NCBI GenBank assembly: GCA_017694755.1
Contig: JADIMO010000027.1
Span: 1 to 38,327, forward strand
Length of the DNA stretch: 38,327 nt
Reading direction: 5' to 3'
DNA from: Candidatus Cryptobacteroides merdavium
GTDB lineage: Bacteria > Bacteroidota > Bacteroidia > Bacteroidales > UBA932
Positions 32,237 through 38,327 of this stretch are shown one piece after another. The notes under the pieces were generated by a model. That model worked only from the letters and a program-made list of their open reading frames with translations. It ran no database searches and was not told where the DNA came from. How positions within the stretch are numbered: position 1 is the stretch's first letter; each line of letters opens with the position of its first letter. Position numbers and translations under genes: made by a program.

Positions 32237-32692
32237 TTATAAATTGGACAGTGTTCCGGCGAGAGAGATGAATTCTTCGTTTGAAATGCCGCTGGTTCCG
32301 AACTTTTCCTTGGCCCAGATTTCTATCTTGTGGTCGCTGCCGGAAAATACCACTTCTTTTTCTGCGCCGATAGACTCCAGCAGTCTTTTCGGGATGGATA
32401 TGCGGCCAAGCTTGCTGTCAGGCTCCACAACGGTCCTGTCACGCATATATTTTCTCCAGAAGGCCGAATGGTCCCTGTTAAGGAAGTTGAGCTTTGACTT
32501 CAGTTCCTCAGACTGCCTTTCCCATTCTGAAAATGTGTACATTTCAAGACAGTCTTCATAAATGTCCTTTTTGACCACGAACCGCATGTCACCTTCATCG
32601 GACAGCAGATTCTTGAAGGCAGAGGGGAAGATCATCCTCCCTTTGTCATCAATTTTTCCGCTGTATTCTCCTATGAATTTTACCATGGTCAT
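32237..32692 (-). CDS. mraZ: Transcriptional regulator MraZ
   Basis: The first gene of the dcw cluster; a DNA-binding protein with two SpoVT/AbrB-like halves that represses its own operon. Both DxxxR motifs are present: GKIDDKGRMIFPSAFK near the N-terminus and PDSKLGRISIPKRLLE near residue 95. The start was set at Met 32692 (MTMVKFIGEY) because family members begin there; 32686 is nearly as good, and an open frame to 32716 adds only MAGPAPAF. Upstream lie four TGGAA repeats at 10-bp steps, which fit an MraZ operator. It is 15 bp upstream of rsmH. Confidence 0.93.
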   Translation of the reverse strand: MTMVKFIGEYSGKIDDKGRMIFPSAFKNLLSDEGDMRFVVKKDIYEDCLEMYTFSEWERQSEELKSKLNFLNRDHSAFWRKYMRDRTVVEPDSKLGRISIPKRLLESIGAEKEVVFSGSDHKIEIWAKEKFGTSGISNEEFISLAGTLSNL

Positions 32693-32748
32693 AAATGCTG
32701 GTGCCGGTCCGGCCAAAAATCACATAATTAAAGCTAAGTCACTCGGCG

Positions 32749-32756
32749 CAAAAGTA
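32749..32756 (-). promoter_or_regulatory. Predicted -7 box of the mraZ/dcw promoter
   Basis: TACTTTTG on the minus strand, a perfect TAnnTTTG. The start would be near 32743. The -33 region has no TTG; it is taken up by the TGGAA repeats. Confidence 0.55.
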
Positions 32757-32765
32757 AGAATTATT

Positions 32766-32800
32766 TTCCACTTTCTTCCACTATTTTCCAAAATTTTCCA
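32766..32800 (-). promoter_or_regulatory. Predicted MraZ operator: four TGGAA repeats at 10-bp spacing
   Basis: TTCCA on the plus strand occurs at 32766-32770, 32776-32780, 32786-32790 and 32796-32800, exactly 10 bp apart. On the minus strand these read TGGAA, mostly as GTGGAA. Known MraZ boxes are TGGGN-type direct repeats at 10-bp spacing before mraZ. The repeats here overlap the -33 region, a position that suits repression. Binding is inferred. Confidence 0.65.
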
Positions 32801-32818
32801 CAAAAAGGTCCGGAGATG

Positions 32819-32849
32819 TTTGTGCCTGACTTTTTTCAACTTAACTTTG
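32819..32849 (+). promoter_or_regulatory. Predicted promoter of the M23 peptidase lipoprotein
   Basis: TTTG at 32819-32822, exactly 19 bp, then TAACTTTG at 32842-32849: a full consensus match. The start near 32855 leaves a leader of about 75 nt. The MraZ-type repeats end 18 bp upstream of this promoter. Confidence 0.7.
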
Positions 32850-32930
32850 TGTCTGCAGTGTCCTGCCTTTGCCATGGGCTACGGACCCTTTTGCGTTGAT
32901 ATTCATGGCTTTTATAGAAAAACGAAGATT

Positions 32931-34322
32931 ATGGACAAGAGATATTATGCATTCGGGGCTGCTGCCGTCATTTCGGTTGCTGTGTTCTTGGGCGGCTGCA
33001 GCGGCAATGTCAGGGAAACTGAAGAGTCTGCCTCCCTGCCTTCTGTTGAAGAACAGGCGGATTCATGCCTGCTGTACGGTTTTGACCCGGGACGGATGGA
33101 AGTCAGGGAGGGCAAGGTGCATTCAGGAGAGTTTTTTTCCTCCCTGCTGATGAAATCAGGAATGTCTGCAGCGGACGCATATCTGCTTTCCGAGGCCTGT
33201 GATACCGTCTTTGATGTCCGCACCCTGCGTGTCGGGAATATTTATCAGGCGTATTATTCCATATCTTCTCAGTCTTCTTCTGATGGCGACGGGGCTCAGG
33301 GATCCGCTGAAGAAGTGGCTTCTGCGGCATCCGGTGCAAAGTCCGGCGCAGCGGGCAGTGGCCCTGACGGCGATGCCTCCGGCGGAGATGTCCTGGAGTA
33401 TCTTGTCTATTGGCAGGACCGGGTCAACGGTGTCGTGTTCAAGTGTACGGCACCATATTCTGCCTGGAAGGTGGCCCGTCCCGTTGTCACAGAGCGCAGG
33501 TATGCCGATGTGACCATTTCTTCATCCCTTTGGAATGACATGCTCGCGGCCGGTGTTTCCCCTTTGCTCATCCTTTCCCTTTCGGACATATACGCATGGA
33601 CTGTGGATTTCTTCGGACTCCAGAAAGGGGACCGTTTCAGGGTATTCTATGACGAGAAGACTTGCGAGGGTGATGTGATAGCGGTAGATACCGTGAGATA
33701 TGCAGTTTTCACCCATCAGGGTGAGGATTTCCCGGCAGTGATGTTCGACCAGGGGGACGGCGGCAACATATATTGGAACGAAAAGGGTGAGAGCATGAGA
33801 AAGGCCTTTCTGAAGGCTCCGCTGCAGTATTCCCGCATAAGTTCAGGCTTCTCTTACGCCCGGAGGCATCCTGTGACACGCCGTGTCCAGCCTCATACCG
33901 GTGTGGACTATGCCGCTCCTGCGGGCACTCCGGTCATGACTATCGGTGACGGAGTTGTCACCAGCCGCAGGAACGAAGGGGCTGGCGGAAATGTGGTGCG
34001 CATCCGCCACAATTCAGTCTATTCCACCGCCTATCTCCACCTTTCGAGATATGCCTCCGGCCTGAAGGTGGGCCAGCGGGTACGCCAGGGGGAAGTCATC
34101 GGTTATGTCGGCTCCACGGGCCGCAGCACCGGACCGCATCTTGATTTCCGAGTATGGAAGAACGGTTCTCCGATCAATCCTCTCAAGATGGAATCTCCTC
34201 CTGCCGAGCCTCTGAAGGCAGAGTTCAGTGAGGATTTTGAAGCCGTGTGCCTTGCTTACAGCCGCAGGCTCGACTCCCTTGAGGCGCTCCCTGTCGCAAA
34301 GCAGTTGCTGGAGGTTTTATAA
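32931..34322 (+). CDS. M23-family (LytM-type) peptidase lipoprotein
   Basis: A 463-residue envelope protein. The lipoprotein signal MDKRYYAFGAAAVISVAVFLGGC (lipobox LGGC, Cys23) fixes the start at 32931, although the frame is open upstream to 32562. The middle part has a Ser/Gly/Ala/Asp-rich stretch (about residues 108-140) unlike its surroundings. The C-terminal peptidase domain contains HTGVDYAAPAGTPV, AYLHLSRYASGLKVGQRV and STGRSTGPHLDFRVWKNG, i.e. HxxxD, the catalytic His, and HxD where canonical enzymes have HxH. It probably cuts or remodels peptidoglycan cross-links, or regulates such enzymes. It is divergent from mraZ and shares the intergenic control region. Confidence 0.9.
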   Translation: MDKRYYAFGAAAVISVAVFLGGCSGNVRETEESASLPSVEEQADSCLLYGFDPGRMEVREGKVHSGEFFSSLLMKSGMSAADAYLLSEACDTVFDVRTLRVGNIYQAYYSISSQSSSDGDGAQGSAEEVASAASGAKSGAAGSGPDGDASGGDVLEYLVYWQDRVNGVVFKCTAPYSAWKVARPVVTERRYADVTISSSLWNDMLAAGVSPLLILSLSDIYAWTVDFFGLQKGDRFRVFYDEKTCEGDVIAVDTVRYAVFTHQGEDFPAVMFDQGDGGNIYWNEKGESMRKAFLKAPLQYSRISSGFSYARRHPVTRRVQPHTGVDYAAPAGTPVMTIGDGVVTSRRNEGAGGNVVRIRHNSVYSTAYLHLSRYASGLKVGQRVRQGEVIGYVGSTGRSTGPHLDFRVWKNGSPINPLKMESPPAEPLKAEFSEDFEAVCLAYSRRLDSLEALPVAKQLLEVL

Positions 34323-34555
34323 TATAAGTTCGATGAAATTTAATTGGATTTCATCGAACAACCGCTTTAGGAGCAGGATGTAATCCTGCGACAGTCCTCC
34401 CGGAGAGGGAGGAGAAAGGAGGGTGACGCCCCTTAGTAAGGGGCTGTCGCGAAGCGACTGGGGATTAAGACAGATGGATTTCGAAGAAATCCATAATGGC
34501 AGTTCGACGAATTTTCTGGTGCTGAGCAAAATAAATTCGTCGGGCTGCCATTATA
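34323..34555. repeat. Array of seven consecutive hairpins; dispersed repeat, copy 2
   Basis: Seven separate perfect or near-perfect inverted repeats lie end to end: 34328-34359 (GTTCGATGAAAT arms), 34373-34389 (GCAGGAT), 34395-34413 (TCCTCCC), 34428-34444 (GCCCCTT), 34446-34458 (GTCGC), 34474-34494 (ATGGATTTC) and 34494-34553 (about 20 pairs, two G-U). The last three, with linkers and loop, match copy 1 at 12482-12591 in reverse orientation; the first four are present only here. The last stem overlaps the cls stop and may act as its terminator; the first follows the M23 stop by 5 nt. No protein frame with family sequence is present. Confidence 0.85.
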
Positions 34556-35993
34556 AAATAGGCGCGAAAAGCTGCATGATTGACTGGCCGAGCTTGCTGT
34601 GCAGGGGGCGCTGCTTCCATTGGCGGAGGGTTATTTCCCTGCACTGCTTCATGTCACGGAAGAAGATGGCCTTGTTGGCGAGGGCTATGTCCTTGCTGTA
34701 GATGTAGGAATTGACCTCATAGTTGATTTCGAGGCTTCTGAAGTCCATATTGGCGGAGCCTATCACTGAAAGGTAATCGTCCGCAACTATTGTCTTGGAG
34801 TGGATGAATGTCCCCGTCCATTCGTATATCCTTATCCCGGCTTCGAGGCATTCCTTGTAATACGACCTGTTGGCAGGGCCCATATACACCGAGTCCGGTT
34901 TCTGCGGAAGCATCAGCCGCACATCGGTCCCTTTCAGCGCTGCTGTCTTCAGCGCAAGCATCAGCGGCTCCGGCGGCACGAAATACGGGGTCTGGATGTA
35001 GATGTACTCCTTGGCATGTTCCACTGCCCATACCGCCGCCATCTGCAGGATCGGCCATTTGTCGTCAGGCTCGTCCGGTGCTATCTGCATGAGTATGTCA
35101 TTGCCGGGCTGTTTCATGTGCACAGGAAAATATTCCGAAAAATCGTCATCCATCCTGCCCCCGGAATTGATGAATGACGTCATGAAACTGTACTGGAGGC
35201 TCGAAACCGCATTGCCCGTGATTCTCATGTGAGTGTCCCTCCAGCGGATGAAATAGTCGTCGCTGATGTTCATCCCTCCGGTGTAGCCGATCTTCCCGTC
35301 TATCACCACTATCTTCCTGTGGTCGCGGTAGTTGAGAAGGGCGCTGAGCCTGAGTATCGAGAATTTCGGGTCAGTGAACGAAACGACATCCACCCCCGCC
35401 TTCTTCATTTCCTTGAAATATCTCGGCCTGATGTTGATGTTGGCGATGTTTTCGTATATGAAACGGACCTTCACGCCCTCCCTTGCCTTCTGCATGAGCA
35501 GCTTCCTTATCATCTTGCTGCCCTTGTCCTTCTTGAAGAGGAAATACTCCACATGGATATGATGCCTGGCATTCCTGATGTCCTCGGTCAGGGCTTCGAA
35601 CTTGCGTTTGCCCGATGTTATGATCTCAATTCCGTTATTGTCCGTGACTGATGTGCCGTTGCTTTTTGACAGGAGCGTGGCGAGTTCCCTGTATTCTTCC
35701 TTCACCTTGTTGAAGGCGGTGTCTCCGTAAAGGAGCCTTCTTGTCCTCATGTCTGCTCTGGTGTGGAAGAATTTCAGAAAATCCCTCCTTCTTGTGTTGA
35801 ACAGCCTGGTCCTTCTGATGTCGAAGCCAAGCATGATGTAGAGCGTGATGCCTACGATGGGCAGGAGCACGATTATCAGTATCCATGCTATCTTCTTGCC
35901 GGAATCCCTTTCATCTGTAATCACCACCAGCAGCATGCCGATGATTATCAGCAGAAAAAGGATGGACCATACAGGATTGAGAGTCTCGAACAT
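34551..35993 (-). CDS. cls: Cardiolipin synthase (phospholipase D superfamily)
   Basis: A 480-residue membrane enzyme that makes cardiolipin from phosphatidylglycerol. Two N-terminal membrane helices (VWSILFLLIIIGMLLVVI; IAWILIIVLLPIVGITLYIMLG) precede two PLD domains. Both HKD motifs are intact: YRDHRKIVVIDGKIGYTGG near residue 220 and FIHSKTIVADDYLSVIGSANMD near 395. Length and layout match bacterial ClsA-type proteins. It starts 22 bp after miaB on the same strand and probably shares its transcript. The stop overlaps the large stem of the hairpin array. Confidence 0.93.
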   Translation of the reverse strand: MFETLNPVWSILFLLIIIGMLLVVITDERDSGKKIAWILIIVLLPIVGITLYIMLGFDIRRTRLFNTRRRDFLKFFHTRADMRTRRLLYGDTAFNKVKEEYRELATLLSKSNGTSVTDNNGIEIITSGKRKFEALTEDIRNARHHIHVEYFLFKKDKGSKMIRKLLMQKAREGVKVRFIYENIANINIRPRYFKEMKKAGVDVVSFTDPKFSILRLSALLNYRDHRKIVVIDGKIGYTGGMNISDDYFIRWRDTHMRITGNAVSSLQYSFMTSFINSGGRMDDDFSEYFPVHMKQPGNDILMQIAPDEPDDKWPILQMAAVWAVEHAKEYIYIQTPYFVPPEPLMLALKTAALKGTDVRLMLPQKPDSVYMGPANRSYYKECLEAGIRIYEWTGTFIHSKTIVADDYLSVIGSANMDFRSLEINYEVNSYIYSKDIALANKAIFFRDMKQCREITLRQWKQRPLHSKLGQSIMQLFAPIL

Positions 35994-36015
35994 AGGCTTG
36001 GGTCAGGTTGGTCTG

Positions 36016-37422
36016 TCATTCTTTTCCGGATACCTTCCCCGTGCCGCATAGTCTGGAGATGAGGGTGGCGGAAGTGCAGGAGAGTACCTCTACATCCACA
36101 TATTCTCCGGTCTTGTGCCCTTCGGCGGGGAATACGCAGACCTTGTTGTTTCCGGCCCGGCCGAACAGCTCACCGCTGTTCCGCTTGGATGTCCCTTCGA
36201 TGAGCACCCTGTGCACCTTGCCTATTTCCTTTCTGTTGCTGTCCAGGCTCAGCCTGTTCTGCAGGGCGATGATTTCGTTGAGCCTTCTGGTCTTGACCTC
36301 TTCCGGCACATCGTCAGGATATTTCCTTGCGGCGAGGGTGCCCGGCCTTTCTGAGTACTGGAACATGAATGCTGAGTCGAATCCCACCTCTTCCATGAGG
36401 GAGAGGGTGTCCCTGTGGTCCTCCTCGGTTTCCCCGCAGAATCCAGCGATCACATCGGTGGTGATGCCGCAGTCCGGGATGACGCTCCTTATCTTCCTCA
36501 CCCTTTCGAGATACCATTCCCTCGTGTATTTCCTCCTCATTTTTTCGAGCATGGCATTGCTTCCGGACTGCACCGGAAGATGTATGTGGCTGCAGATGTT
36601 GTCGTACATCGCCATAGTATATATGACCTCGTCGCTGATGTCTTTCGGATGCGAAGTCGAGAAGCGCACCCTGAACTCGGGACTGATTTTCGCCACGGCC
36701 TCAAGCAGCTGGGCGAAATTCATGTCATTGTCCGCCGTGTCAGGGTCTTTCCAGAAATAGGAATCCACATTCTGCCCGAGAAGGCACACTTCCTTGTAGC
36801 CTCTGCTGAACAGGTCTTCCGCTTCGCGTATTATGGTCTTCGGGTCGCGGCTCCTTTCAGCGCCCCTTGTGTACGGCACCACACAGTATGAGCATACATT
36901 GTTGCAGCCCCGCATTATGGATATGAATGCCGACACTCCGTTCTTGTCCATCCTGACAGGGGTGATGTCAGCGTATGTTTCCTCGTGGGAAAGAAGCACA
37001 TTGATCTGCGGGCTTTCGGGCGTCACGGCTTTCAGCATCCTCGGCAGGTCCCTGTATGAGTCCGGTCCCGCTACTATGTCCACGACATGATTGTCGAGCA
37101 GCCTGTCCTTCAGTCTTTCCGCCATGCAGCCGGTGATGCCGATGATGACATTGTCCCGGTTCTTCTTCTGCAGCCGGAACTGTTCGATTCGTCCCCAGAT
37201 GCGCTGCTCCGCATTGTCCCTTATGGAGCAGGTGTTCGCGAGTATCACGTCTGCCTCTCCGATTTCTTCCGTCCGGACATATCCCTCATCCTGCAGAATC
37301 GACAGCATCACTTCGCTGTCGTTCACATTCATCTGGCATCCGTATGTTTCGATATATACCTTTCCGCCCGTCTTTCCACGGCTCTTTTCCGTATTTTCCG
37401 TATATCCTGTCATTTGTTTCAT
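36016..37422 (-). CDS. miaB: tRNA-2-methylthio-N6-dimethylallyladenosine synthase MiaB
   Basis: Radical-SAM methylthiotransferase that modifies A37 of tRNAs reading UNN codons. Order of domains: the MTTase N-terminal domain (VYIETYGCQMNVNDSE with the first cluster Cys near residue 29; ANTCSIRDNAEQR near 70; ITGCMAERLKD near 107), the radical-SAM CxxxCxxC in IMRGCNNVCSYCVVPYTRGAERSR, and a C-terminal TRAM domain (RVLIEGTSKRNSGELFGRA to VEVLSCTSATLISRL). The RxxxE-type features and 468-residue length fit MiaB rather than RimO or MtaB. It shares a divergent, overlapping promoter region with the lipoprotein gene at 37531. Confidence 0.94.
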   Translation of the reverse strand: MKQMTGYTENTEKSRGKTGGKVYIETYGCQMNVNDSEVMLSILQDEGYVRTEEIGEADVILANTCSIRDNAEQRIWGRIEQFRLQKKNRDNVIIGITGCMAERLKDRLLDNHVVDIVAGPDSYRDLPRMLKAVTPESPQINVLLSHEETYADITPVRMDKNGVSAFISIMRGCNNVCSYCVVPYTRGAERSRDPKTIIREAEDLFSRGYKEVCLLGQNVDSYFWKDPDTADNDMNFAQLLEAVAKISPEFRVRFSTSHPKDISDEVIYTMAMYDNICSHIHLPVQSGSNAMLEKMRRKYTREWYLERVRKIRSVIPDCGITTDVIAGFCGETEEDHRDTLSLMEEVGFDSAFMFQYSERPGTLAARKYPDDVPEEVKTRRLNEIIALQNRLSLDSNRKEIGKVHRVLIEGTSKRNSGELFGRAGNNKVCVFPAEGHKTGEYVDVEVLSCTSATLISRLCGTGKVSGKE

Positions 37423-37462
37423 GTAGTTTTGGCTCAGCAGGCGCAGACCGGCCTGCCGGGGA

Positions 37463-37470
37463 CAAATATA
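37463..37470 (-). promoter_or_regulatory. Predicted -7 box of the miaB-cls operon
   Basis: TATATTTG on the minus strand, a perfect TAnnTTTG, about 40 bp upstream of the miaB ATG. Its -33 region is T-rich and lies within the opposing promoter. Confidence 0.5.
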
Positions 37471-37480
37471 AGCTTTTTAA

Positions 37481-37511
37481 TTAGAAAAATTAAAACTGTT
37501 TCGTATCTTTG
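37481..37511 (+). promoter_or_regulatory. Predicted promoter of the LEA-like lipoprotein gene
   Basis: TTAG at 37481-37484, 19 bp, then TATCTTTG at 37504-37511. The AT-rich stretch between is shared with the divergent miaB promoter. Confidence 0.6.
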
Positions 37512-37530
37512 CAAGGATGTATAGATTGAT

Positions 37531-38046
37531 ATGGGAAAAATTCTGAAAGGAAGATCGATATTGCTGATTGCCGTCCTGGCCGTGTTCCTGGTTCAGGGAT
37601 GTGCCAATTTCAAGGATATAAGAATAGTTTCTTGCAGGGTGGAATCCGTCTCCCTCAAAGGCCTGAGAGGAGCCGAAGCCGCACTTTCAGTCGGTGTGGA
37701 CAACCCTGCCGCTCCGATGACCCTCTCAGATATCACCGGACGCATATTGCTTGAAGACAGAAGTTTGGGGACATTCTCCGCCGAGCCGGTAAGCATAGAG
37801 GGCAGGACAATGTCCGAATGCCCTGTGAAGGTGACATTTTCCCTTGACAATTCCATTTCCCTGCTGGAGCTTGTACCGATGGTCCGGAGTCTGGACATGG
37901 GCAGTGTGACGGCCGATGTTTCATTGAAGGTCAGGGTCAGGAAAGGTGTGTCAAAGCGCGTGACATTGGAAAAGGTGCCGCTTTCGTCTTTCCTGAAGGA
38001 CAGTTCCGCCTTGAAGGACATGGGGATATCTGATTTTTTCATGTAA
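37531..38046 (+). CDS. LEA14-like lipoprotein
   Basis: A 171-residue predicted lipoprotein. The signal MGKILKGRSILLIAVLAVFLVQGC ends in the lipobox LVQGC with Cys24. The mature part is a single beta-rich domain with the pattern of LEA14/water-stress type proteins: VESVSLKGLRGAEAALSVGVDNPAAPMTLSDITGRILLEDRSLGTF and so on, with alternating hydrophobic strands and the xxVDNPxxxxxxxxxI motif. Such proteins are common, uncharacterised envelope proteins in Bacteroidota. It lies 9 bp upstream of the next exported protein in the same direction, so the two are probably cotranscribed. Function unknown. Confidence 0.75.
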   Translation: MGKILKGRSILLIAVLAVFLVQGCANFKDIRIVSCRVESVSLKGLRGAEAALSVGVDNPAAPMTLSDITGRILLEDRSLGTFSAEPVSIEGRTMSECPVKVTFSLDNSISLLELVPMVRSLDMGSVTADVSLKVRVRKGVSKRVTLEKVPLSSFLKDSSALKDMGISDFFM

Positions 38047-38055
38047 ATGTGAGTT

Positions 38056-38327
38056 ATGGAGAAGAACAGGATAATAGCGTGCATTGCAATGCTGCCTCTC
38101 ATGGCGGCCTTTTCCCTGCCGGCATTCTCCCAGTCCGTATACGGGACTGAAGAAGCCGGGCCGGTATTCCCGGAGAGGGATTCGACGGGTGCATACATAG
38201 TGCCGGAGGGATATGCACTGAAGGATTCCATAATATATGTGCCTGCCCCTGCTGCAGATACCCTGCTTGCCGGGAAGAACATATTCATGGAGCTGCCGTC
38301 CAGGACGAAGGGGGATGCGGCGGATGT
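38056..38327 (+). CDS. Exported hypothetical protein (3' part outside window)
   Basis: The frame opens at the ATG at 38056, 9 bp after the lipoprotein stop, and stays open to the window edge (90 codons). It begins with a clear Sec signal (MEKNRIIACIAMLPLMAAFS LPAFSQ, cleavage likely after FSQ), followed by a polar region with SIIYVPAPAADTLLAGKNIFMELP. The latter pattern resembles the lead-in to SPOR-domain proteins that I recall from this phylum, but the diagnostic domain would lie outside the window, so this is only a suggestion. Confidence 0.7.
   Translation, partial: MEKNRIIACIAMLPLMAAFSLPAFSQSVYGTEEAGPVFPERDSTGAYIVPEGYALKDSIIYVPAPAADTLLAGKNIFMELPSRTKGDAAD

Noticed and set aside
32562..32930. 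N-terminal extension of the M23 gene
   Set aside because: It would run back through mraZ and its control region, and a lipoprotein signal starts exactly at 32931.
34317..34529. 70-codon minus-strand frame in the hairpin array
   Set aside because: It resembles the start of the frame at 12502 only because both read the same repeat DNA.
34323..34555. CRISPR array
   Set aside because: The stems differ from one another; there is no uniform repeat-spacer pattern and no cas gene.
1..38327. tRNA or rRNA genes
   Set aside because: No T-loop-like GTTCGANTC with matching acceptor stems, and no rRNA-like sequence, was seen by eye.

Overview
The window looks like a chromosomal segment from a member of the Bacteroidota, most likely Bacteroidales. 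The evidence is: (1) many intergenic regions carry the promoter typical of that phylum (-7 box TAnnTTTG with a TTG/TTTG box about 19 bp upstream) and genes lack clear Shine-Dalgarno sequences; (2) the division and cell-wall (dcw) cluster has the phylum's layout, with an FtsL-like small protein, a class B PBP with one PASTA domain, MurE-MraY-MurD-FtsW-MurG-MurC-FtsQ-FtsA-FtsZ, and no murF or ddl; (3) an AraC/TonB-receptor pair, a ROK kinase with FucP-type MFS permeases, and lipoproteins are typical. Genus cannot be decided from the sequence alone.

Left accessory part (1-11.1 kb): a partial alpha/beta hydrolase preceded by a small frameshifted gene; a divergent AraC regulator and the TonB-dependent outer-membrane receptor it probably controls (direct-repeat operator and promoter between them); an orphan promoter followed by a strong terminator that looks like a small RNA gene of about 85 nt; a secreted glycosidase-like gene broken by two compensating single-base indels; and a hexose module, MFS permease - ROK sugar kinase - second MFS permease, for import and phosphorylation.

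Middle (11.1-16.4 kb, minus strand): MATE efflux protein, TruB, RpiB, a two-TM small protein translationally coupled to GltX. A multi-hairpin intergenic repeat separates truB from the MATE gene.

Core (16.7-32.7 kb, minus strand): a complete dcw operon in the order mraZ, rsmH, ftsL-like, ftsI, murE, mraY, murD, ftsW, murG, murC, ftsQ, ftsA, ftsZ. Five junctions are 4-nt or near-zero overlaps. It makes lipid II (MurE, MurD, MurC, MraY, MurG), polymerises and cross-links it at the septum (FtsW, FtsI) and builds the Z-ring (FtsZ, FtsA, FtsQ, FtsL). Four TGGAA repeats at exact 10-bp spacing upstream of mraZ look like the MraZ autoregulatory operator.

Right part (32.8 kb-end): an M23 metallopeptidase lipoprotein divergent from mraZ; a 230-bp array of seven consecutive hairpins, one end of which is a second copy of the repeat near truB; a miaB-cls operon; and, divergent from miaB, a LEA14-like lipoprotein followed by an exported protein cut by the window edge.

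The most interesting non-textbook signals are the hairpin array and its dispersed copy, the orphan small-RNA locus, the mraZ operator, and the frameshifts confined to accessory genes.
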